Source of the DNA: SLNP01 sp964446435
GTDB lineage: Bacteria; Bacteroidota; Bacteroidia; Bacteroidales; VadinHA17
Assembly: GCA_964446435.1 (NCBI GenBank)
Contig: CAYUOS010000109.1
Location: forward strand, 1-11,533
DNA length: 11,533 nucleotides
Reading direction: 5' to 3'
A program made the position numbers and the translations under genes. Position 1 is the first letter of the stretch, and each line of letters starts with the position of its first letter. The notes beneath the pieces were generated by a model, which did not search any database, was not told the DNA's origin, and saw only the letters and a program-made list of their open reading frames with translations. Positions 7,376 to 11,533 of the stretch are shown here, one piece after another.

Positions 7376-7397
7376 TGGTGCGAACCTGGTGCGAACC
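7376..7397. repeat. Tandem duplication of an 11-bp unit
   Basis: TGGTGCGAACC occurs twice back to back with no mismatch (7376-7386 and 7387-7397). It lies just past the 3' end of the serine hydrolase gene, in the gap before the PadR promoter. On the minus strand it reads GGTTCGCACCA twice, vaguely like a tRNA T-arm/3' end, but no tRNA can be folded around it. Probably a replication-slippage duplication. Confidence 0.6.
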
Positions 7398-7411
7398 TTA
7401 TGTTGTCGGTT

Positions 7412-9238
7412 TCAGGGAGTCTTCTTCCTCTTTGCCTCGAAACTGCCGTTTGGCTGAATGAAGATGGCCGACCCTATTTCCCCGTTCTTATCCTCGACAA
7501 ACTCCAGCCGGAATCCATCAAGTATTTTTAAGGCAAATAGTTTGGGGCCGATTGGCTGTAGCTCATATTCTGGCTGACCCGGAACGAACAGGTACAGGGT
7601 ACTCTCATTCTTTACATATACCCTGGTAACCATGCCGGCAATCTCATACTCTCCCACATATCTGGCAAGAGTCTTCGGGTCTACATCGATTATAGTCAGT
7701 TTCCTTTTGAATTCAAGTGGTTTAAGTGAGGGTTCGGCAGCATACATCACGCTCTCTATTTCGCCATCATCTCCTGTGCGGAAGTTAAACCTGCCGGGGG
7801 GAACTGCGGTTGTGTCAATACCCTCTGAAGTTACCTCGAATGGTTCAAAGATGTCATAATGCATATGCCTGAGCCAGAGTTTGCGTACCTCTGTAACGGC
7901 ATACAGTGAATCACCTGAAACCACAACAGTGAAGTCACCGTATCCCCGATGGTTATAGTCTCCGGTGTATCCGGCCAGTGCACGGGATGGAGATGCGTCG
8001 GGTTTCTTGTCAGAGCGGCTCTTCTCTGTTGCTTCCTGCTGTGCCTTCATTGATTTCTCTCTCTGCGCCAGCAACTCCTTGTTCCAGTCTTTTACCGGCA
8101 GCCTTAGCATACGGTCTGAAATGATATTTCTGACCAGGCCGGGTACAGTGGAAGAATTCTGGTTGGTAAGGACCACTATTCCCAGGCTGTCGGTCGGATA
8201 AAATACGGTGAGGGCTGAGAAACCGTCAATGTTGCCTCCGTGCTGTACACGATAGTGACCACGGTATGAAGCCATCATCCATGCATAACCATAGGTTGAC
8301 ATGTGTATATCGGGATTCTCGGATGAGGGCAGTCCGGGAGAAGCCACCATCTGCGAGCTGATTGCGGCCTGGACGAATGAGGCGGGAATAACCTGTTCTC
8401 CTCCGAACTTGCCTCCGTTTATCCATGCTGAAAGCCAGTTGGCCATCTCTGTCACGCTGCTGTTTATCGCACCGGCAGCGCCAAGGCCCTGTATCTGGTA
8501 GTAGTCCATCAATGCAATTGAGTTGTCCCTTCGTACCCTGTAACCGAGAGAAGCATCGTCGCTTGCCTTCATGGCATCGATAGTAAAGTTAGAGTGGCCC
8601 ATTCCAAGAGGTTTGAAGAACCGCTCTGTGATATTCTCCTCCCAGCTTTTCGAGGTGACATTTTCTGCAATCACTCCCTGAAGGAAGAACATGAAGTTAT
8701 TATACTGGTACGTCCGTCTCACTGCTGCTGAAGGCTCATGGTACCTGATCCTTTCGATAAGCTCGTCTTTTGATGGTGACGGGAAATAGTACCACGAGAA
8801 GTCGTGACGCGGTAGCCCTGTCCGGTGACACATAAGATCGCTGACAGTAATCAGGTTGTCCATTTCATTATTGAAGAACCTCAACTGTGGGATGTATAGC
8901 CTGGGACTCTCATTGAGGCTGATCTCACCCTCATCGGACAAAATACCCAGCAACGCCGAGGTAAAAGCCTTTGTGCAGGAACCGATCGCAAAAAGGGTGT
9001 TTGGAGTGACAGGAAGCTTTCTTTCATAGTCCCTGTAACCGAATCCTCTTGAATAGACGACTTTATCCTTTTCAACCACTGCGACGGCAAAGCCAGCAAT
9101 ATTCCAGTCCTTCAGCAATGCCTCAAGCTGTGCATCCAGTCCGTTCAGTCGTGTGTCGGCTCTCTCTCTTGACCTCTGTGCGTTCAGTGGAGCAAGAATA
9201 AGCACAACAGCAAATAACAGGAGTAATCTCTTCATCAT
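7412..9238 (-). CDS. Secreted serine hydrolase, class C beta-lactamase / penicillin-binding-protein fold (S12)
   Basis: A 608-residue exported hydrolase. I start at 9238 because this gives MMKRLLLLFAVVLILAPLNAQ, a clean signal peptide ending ALNAQ-like; the frame continues to 9295 without a signal. Numbered from this start, the catalytic SxxK is S87-C-T-K90, YxN is Y179-N-N181, and HGG (the KTG equivalent) begins at H333. The HRTGLPRHD segment at about 138-146 is typical of the S12 group. Residues about 410-600 hold beta-rich C-terminal domains of DUF3471/lipocalin-like type (AGYTGDYNHRGYGDFTV; ARYVGEYEIAGMVTRVYV), linked by a charged, lysine/glutamate-rich stretch. Relatives include D-amino-acid peptidases, carboxylesterases and transpeptidase-like enzymes; there is no specific evidence for antibiotic resistance. 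It is a single gene divergent from the DUF2975 gene. Confidence 0.92.
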   Translation of the reverse strand: MMKRLLLLFAVVLILAPLNAQRSRERADTRLNGLDAQLEALLKDWNIAGFAVAVVEKDKVVYSRGFGYRDYERKLPVTPNTLFAIGSCTKAFTSALLGILSDEGEISLNESPRLYIPQLRFFNNEMDNLITVSDLMCHRTGLPRHDFSWYYFPSPSKDELIERIRYHEPSAAVRRTYQYNNFMFFLQGVIAENVTSKSWEENITERFFKPLGMGHSNFTIDAMKASDDASLGYRVRRDNSIALMDYYQIQGLGAAGAINSSVTEMANWLSAWINGGKFGGEQVIPASFVQAAISSQMVASPGLPSSENPDIHMSTYGYAWMMASYRGHYRVQHGGNIDGFSALTVFYPTDSLGIVVLTNQNSSTVPGLVRNIISDRMLRLPVKDWNKELLAQREKSMKAQQEATEKSRSDKKPDASPSRALAGYTGDYNHRGYGDFTVVVSGDSLYAVTEVRKLWLRHMHYDIFEPFEVTSEGIDTTAVPPGRFNFRTGDDGEIESVMYAAEPSLKPLEFKRKLTIIDVDPKTLARYVGEYEIAGMVTRVYVKNESTLYLFVPGQPEYELQPIGPKLFALKILDGFRLEFVEDKNGEIGSAIFIQPNGSFEAKRKKTP

Positions 9239-9397
9239 AGTAGTATTGATTATCGTTAATATGTTTTTAAGCTTTATATGTTTTAAGTGACGCATAAGAA
9301 CCCGATAAGTTACAAAAAAAACGTAAGAAGCCCCCTGCCTTTATTACTATCCTCTGAAAAACCTGCTGTTGGTCACACGAGATTACCTTCTCATTAT

Positions 9398-9452
9398 TTT
9401 ATCATTATTATTAATTATATATTGTTTATCATTATATTTTTAGTGTTATTTG
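9398..9452 (+). promoter_or_regulatory. Probable promoter and repeat sites upstream of the DUF2975-YozG pair
   Basis: TTTATCATTAT occurs twice in direct orientation (9398-9408 and 9425-9435), starts 27 bases apart. The second copy overlaps the spacer of a candidate promoter with TTG at 9422-9424 and GTTATTTG at 9445-9452, 20 bases between; the latter matches only the TTTG part of the -7 consensus. The repeats are possible binding sites for the HTH regulator at 10015. The rest of the 9239-9477 divergent region is AT-rich with no further clear signal; TACGTTTT on the minus strand (9325-9318) is a weak candidate for the hydrolase promoter. Confidence 0.35.
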
Positions 9453-9477
9453 CATAGTCAATTAATAGTGGAGAGAT

Positions 9478-10011
9478 ATGAAATCACAAACACGCTTTGT
9501 TTTTAACGCAGTGCACATCCTGATCTGGATTGTCTTCATTGGTCTTTGCATAAGGACAGGAACTCTGATTTTCACCCTGATACTGAATCTATTTTTCGAC
9601 GCCGCGGAGATACAGGATTTACTTGAAGATGTCACGGCAGATAGCGGAAAATTGTACGAATACAGAAAAATACATCACTATGCAATGTATTCATTAATAA
9701 TTCTTTATTCGGCTATTCATGCCTATATTGCATATCTGGCAGTCAAGATATTCCGGAAACTCAGGCTTGAAAAGCCTTTCAGTGAAGGTGTAACAGTCCT
9801 GATTACCCAGATGAGCTATGTCGCACTGGGTACAGGTATACTGGCGATGGCTGCTGAGGGATACACTGAATGGATCAGCCGGCAGGGGGTGGACATATCA
9901 AAAAACTGGAACGGAGGCAGTTTCCTTCTGCTTGCCGGAATAATCTTTATTCTGGCCGAGGTGTTCAGAAGGGGAACCGAATTGCAAAATGAGAACGAAC
10001 TAACTGTATAG
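9478..10011 (+). CDS. DUF2975 family membrane protein
   Basis: A 177-residue membrane protein with four predicted helices, at about residues 8-36, 66-92, 108-127 and 145-163. The arrangement, with a soluble loop after the first helix and the FRKLRLEKPFSEGVTVLITQMSYVALGTG segment between helices two and three, is characteristic of DUF2975 proteins. Its function is unknown, but the family is very often encoded next to a YozG-type HTH regulator, as here: the regulator gene begins 3 bases after this stop codon. GGAG at 9470-9473 is placed well for the ATG at 9478 and is one of the few good ribosome sites in the window. The pairing suggests the membrane protein sequesters or signals to the regulator (inference). 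Confidence 0.85.
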   Translation: MKSQTRFVFNAVHILIWIVFIGLCIRTGTLIFTLILNLFFDAAEIQDLLEDVTADSGKLYEYRKIHHYAMYSLIILYSAIHAYIAYLAVKIFRKLRLEKPFSEGVTVLITQMSYVALGTGILAMAAEGYTEWISRQGVDISKNWNGGSFLLLAGIIFILAEVFRRGTELQNENELTV

Positions 10012-10014
10012 TCC

Positions 10015-10236
10015 ATGCCGATAATCGTCAATCTCGATGTAATGATGGCCAGGAGGAAGATGTCTCTCAACGAGCTGTCAGATAAGGTGGGGCTATCACT
10101 TCCCAACCTCTCGATACTTAAAACAGGCAAGGCAAAAGCCATCAGGTTCAGCACGCTTGAAGCCATTTGCCATGCCCTTGACTGCCAGCCCGGCGACATT
10201 CTTGAATATAGAAATCTCTTGAAAGATGGCAGTTAA
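10015..10236 (+). CDS. YozG-type Cro/C1 helix-turn-helix regulator
   Basis: A 73-residue single-domain HTH protein (HTH_26/YozG type). The segment MPIIVNLDVMMARRKMSLNE opens the family, followed by LSDKVGLSLPNLSILKTGKAKAIRFSTLEAICHALDCQPGDILEY, which covers the two DNA-binding helices and the conserved end of the domain. It starts 3 bases after the DUF2975 stop and is clearly translated from the same transcript. Regulators of this small type usually act on their own operon; direct repeats upstream at 9398-9435 are candidate sites. Its last 11 bases overlap the start of the next reading frame (10226-10236), indicating that the downstream ORF was once translationally coupled. Confidence 0.92.
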   Translation: MPIIVNLDVMMARRKMSLNELSDKVGLSLPNLSILKTGKAKAIRFSTLEAICHALDCQPGDILEYRNLLKDGS

Positions 10237-10543
10237 ACTCCAGTACGCCTCCGACCTTCACATTGAATTTCCGGAAAACAAAGAATTTCTGAGGAAGAAT
10301 CCCATTACACCTGAAGGTGAGGTATTGGTACTGGCCGGGGATATAGTAAGGGTCTTTTCCTATCCCTCATACGCTTCTACGCCTTTTAACCCCTTTACGC
10401 CAATACGCCCTTTAACGCCTATTACGCCTATTGCGCCCATTACGCCTTTTACGCCCATTACGCCTATTACGCCTATTATGCCTTTTACGCCCATTATGCC
10501 TTTTACGCCCATTATGCCCATTACGCCATTTACGCCATTTTAG
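10226..10543 (+). CDS. Truncated metallophosphoesterase N-terminus fused to a (T/M)P(I/F) tripeptide repeat, probably broken
   Basis: A 105-residue frame with two unlike halves. Residues 1-41 (QYASDLHIEFPENKEFL...PEGEVLVLAGDIV) match the N-terminus of a cytoplasmic calcineurin-like phosphoesterase, with metal ligands D10, H12 and D39. Full-length relatives are about 230-280 residues and also need the GNHE, H and GHxH motifs, none of which is present here or in any frame up to 10676. From residue 52 to the end the protein is 18 tripeptides of the form (T/M/N/R/A)-P-(I/F/L), encoded by a 9-bp tandem repeat, then a TAG. The start overlaps the HTH gene by 11 bases. The simplest reading is a gene whose 3' part was deleted or replaced during repeat expansion, leaving a pseudogene. 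A functional Pro-rich tail is possible but the catalytic site cannot form. Confidence 0.7.
   Translation: MAVKLQYASDLHIEFPENKEFLRKNPITPEGEVLVLAGDIVRVFSYPSYASTPFNPFTPIRPLTPITPIAPITPFTPITPITPIMPFTPIMPFTPIMPITPFTPF
10379..10540 (+). repeat. 18 tandem copies of a 9-bp unit, consensus ACGCCNWTT
   Basis: Eighteen in-frame 9-bp units run without a gap. The main variation is ACG to ATG at the first codon, the base after CC, and A or T in the third codon. Two units together form a perfect 18-bp duplication (ATGCCTTTTACGCCCATT at 10478-10495 and again at 10496-10513), a sign of recent slippage or unequal exchange. The first units (10379-10414) are the most degenerate and look oldest. All three plus-strand frames are open through the array, so copy-number change would not shift the frame. 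Confidence 0.9.
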
Positions 10544-10630
10544 GAAAAAGGTACATTAAGGTAAGTCATTCTTTAGATTGGATTAGTTTTATCAGAGCCG
10601 TTATAGTTTATGGATATACCAAAACCGTTG

Positions 10631-10663
10631 TTTGCAGCCAATTGCAGAAATTGCTTAATTTTG
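10631..10663 (+). promoter_or_regulatory. Promoter of the MntA-HepT pair
   Basis: TTTG at 10631-10634 and TAATTTTG at 10656-10663 match the Bacteroidota -33 (TTTG) and -7 (TAnnTTTG) elements, separated by 21 bases, close to the usual spacing. Transcription would start near 10670, leaving a leader of only about 6-7 bases (AGGAAG) before the ATG at 10677. TTGCAG is also repeated here (10632-10637 and 10643-10648) and could be an operator, which is speculative. Confidence 0.6.
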
Positions 10664-10676
10664 AAAAAAAAGGAAG

Positions 10677-10988
10677 ATGCATACAATCATCAAAAAAAGT
10701 ATAGAAGATCTTAAGTATATCTGTAAGCATCTTAAAATAAAAACGCTTTACGCATTTGGTTCTGCAGTATCTTCTGACAGATTTGGCCAGAACAGCGATA
10801 TAGATTTTCTTATTTCATTCGATGATGGTATTTCTCCAGAAGAGTATTCTGAGAATTACTTTCAGTTTCATTACACAATAAGGAGCCTTTTAGGAAGGGA
10901 AGTTGACGTAATAACAGAACGTTCACTTTCTAATCCATACTTTATTGAGAGTATAGACAAGCATAAGATACTGATATATGAGGCCTGA
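10677..10988 (+). CDS. mntA: MNT-domain nucleotidyltransferase antitoxin (MntA type)
   Basis: A 103-residue minimal nucleotidyltransferase. The catalytic signature is G28-S29 followed by D41-x-D43 (FGS...SDIDF), with the third acidic residue at D77 (REVDVIT). In characterised MntA-HepT systems this enzyme neutralises the toxin by adding AMP groups to a tyrosine of HepT. The gap between GS and DxD is 11 residues here rather than the usual 10, a one-residue insertion in the loop. The gene overlaps the HEPN gene by 11 bases (10978-10988), fitting coupled translation of antitoxin first, toxin second. It lies in visibly more AT-rich DNA than the genes before it, consistent with horizontal acquisition. 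AGGAAG directly abuts the ATG, tighter than an ideal ribosome site. Confidence 0.9.
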   Translation: MHTIIKKSIEDLKYICKHLKIKTLYAFGSAVSSDRFGQNSDIDFLISFDDGISPEEYSENYFQFHYTIRSLLGREVDVITERSLSNPYFIESIDKHKILIYEA

Positions 10989-11307
10989 AATAAAGAAACA
11001 CCTTTATGATGTCAATGAATCAATTGACTCAATATTTGAGTATCTGGGTGATAAGCGGGATTTCGATGAATATGTAAAGGACAAGCTATTGCGAAGGGCT
11101 ATTGAGAGAGAGATAGAGATAATTGGTGAAGCGTTAAACAGGGCACTAAAACTAGACCCTGATCTAAATATTGAGAATGCCCGTAGAATAGTAGATACCC
11201 GAAACTGGGTAATCCATGGTTATGATAAGGTCGATGATGTAATAATCTGGGGCATCGTGGTGAACCATCTTCCAAAACTGCAGAATGAGATAAAGGAGTT
11301 TCTTTAA
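10978..11307 (+). CDS. hepT: HEPN-domain toxin (HepT, DUF86 family)
   Basis: A 109-residue all-helical HEPN protein. The catalytic RNase motif is R75-NWVI-H80 (RX4H), followed by Gly81-Tyr82, so the full RX4HXY motif is present. In studied pairs the tyrosine of this motif is the residue modified by MntA with AMP. The preceding helix (REIEIIGEALNRAL, about 44-57) is also typical. HepT acts as an RNase that cleaves tRNA or mRNA and blocks growth when freed from its antitoxin. Its start codon lies inside the end of mntA, the usual toxin-antitoxin arrangement. All key residues are intact, so the toxin is predicted to be active. A short lipoprotein ORF begins 7 bases downstream. Confidence 0.9.
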   Translation: MRPEIKKHLYDVNESIDSIFEYLGDKRDFDEYVKDKLLRRAIEREIEIIGEALNRALKLDPDLNIENARRIVDTRNWVIHGYDKVDDVIIWGIVVNHLPKLQNEIKEFL

Positions 11308-11314
11308 ATACTTT

Positions 11315-11521
11315 ATGAAATCAGTATTAATTCCATTCGGCCTTATCATTCTGACCATCTCCTGCAGCAGTCCAGAGAAGAACCTCTTCTGGAACGACGG
11401 CATTGAAATCTTTGATGTCACCCGCTTCAACCTGGCCTGGCTCACCTCCGGCCGTGACTGGAAGGAATTCGTTGAAACCGGGAAACGGAACCGAGCCGAA
11501 GGCGAGCTCGCGACTGAATAG
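11315..11521 (+). CDS. Short predicted lipoprotein of unknown function, possibly truncated
   Basis: A 68-residue frame opening with a convincing lipoprotein signal: MKSVLIPFGLIILTISC with Cys17, then SSPEK. I do not recognise the rest (LFWNDGIEIFDVTRFNLAWLTSGRDW...), which contains several aromatic residues and ends in a charged tail. The codons after the signal are GC-rich at third positions, like ordinary genes of the window and unlike the preceding toxin-antitoxin genes, which supports real coding. The mature part is only 51 residues and the frame ends 12 bases before the window edge, so it may be a small lipoprotein, or a longer one cut short by a frameshift or stop. It lies 7 bases after hepT, but its different base composition suggests a separate history. 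Confidence 0.5.
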   Translation: MKSVLIPFGLIILTISCSSPEKNLFWNDGIEIFDVTRFNLAWLTSGRDWKEFVETGKRNRAEGELATE

Positions 11522-11533
11522 GAGCAAAACGGT

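Noticed and set aside
7376..7400. tRNA fragment on the minus strand because of GGTTCGCACCA
   Set aside because: No acceptor, D-arm or anticodon stem can be paired around it, and the unit is simply duplicated.
7412..9238. Antibiotic-resistance beta-lactamase
   Set aside because: SxxK/YxN/HGG with DUF3471-like C-terminal domains fits the broad S12 serine hydrolase group; nothing indicates a dedicated resistance enzyme.
10379..10540. CRISPR array
   Set aside because: Units are 9 bp and contiguous with no spacers; this is a simple tandem repeat.
10544..10676. About 40 open codons between the repeat array and mntA, as a remnant of the lost phosphoesterase
   Set aside because: The frame has no ATG start and no phosphoesterase motif (no GNHE or GHxH), and it is out of frame with mntA.

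Overview
The window reads as chromosomal DNA from a member of the Bacteroidota, probably an anaerobic Bacteroidales-like organism (inference). The grounds are Bacteroidota-type protein families (GldL-like membrane modules, short Crp/Fnr regulators, a tricorn-type S41 peptidase, many lipoproteins), sparse Shine-Dalgarno sites, and promoter elements matching the TAnnTTTG -7 / TTTG -33 pattern of this phylum. I see no rRNA, tRNA, CRISPR array or insertion sequence.

Layout. (1) 2-352 (+) is the C-terminal end of a tricorn-type S41 protease, closed by a strong intrinsic terminator. (2) 425-3249 is a redox cluster. A Crp/Fnr-type regulator with a TTG start lies upstream of an Acg-family (nitroreductase-like) lipoprotein on the minus strand; divergently transcribed is a ferredoxin-nitroreductase fusion. 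(3) 3303-4913 (+) is a large calcineurin-like phosphoesterase lipoprotein, followed by a small Bor-like lipoprotein at 5100-5417. (4) 5469-7268 (-) is a three-gene operon: a PadR regulator, a membrane protein with a permease-prefix-like N-terminus and three GldL-like modules, and a second membrane protein with two more of these modules. (5) 7412-9238 (-) is a secreted class C beta-lactamase-fold serine hydrolase. (6) 9478-10543 (+) is a DUF2975 membrane protein, a YozG-type HTH regulator and an overlapping stub of a metallophosphoesterase whose C-terminal part is replaced by eighteen 9-bp repeats. (7) 10677-11307 (+) is a MntA-HepT toxin-antitoxin pair in visibly more AT-rich DNA, followed by a short lipoprotein ORF.

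The most unusual items are the GldL-like modules, whose FK(I/V)xHWPxA signature recurs at exactly 60 residues in two adjacent PadR-controlled genes, and the phosphoesterase stub ending in a Thr/Met-Pro-Ile/Phe tripeptide repeat with a perfect 18-bp duplication inside it. Several genes pair a small transcription factor with a membrane or enzyme partner (Crp with nitroreductases, PadR with GldL-like proteins, YozG with DUF2975), so this is a regulator-dense accessory-like region rather than one pathway.
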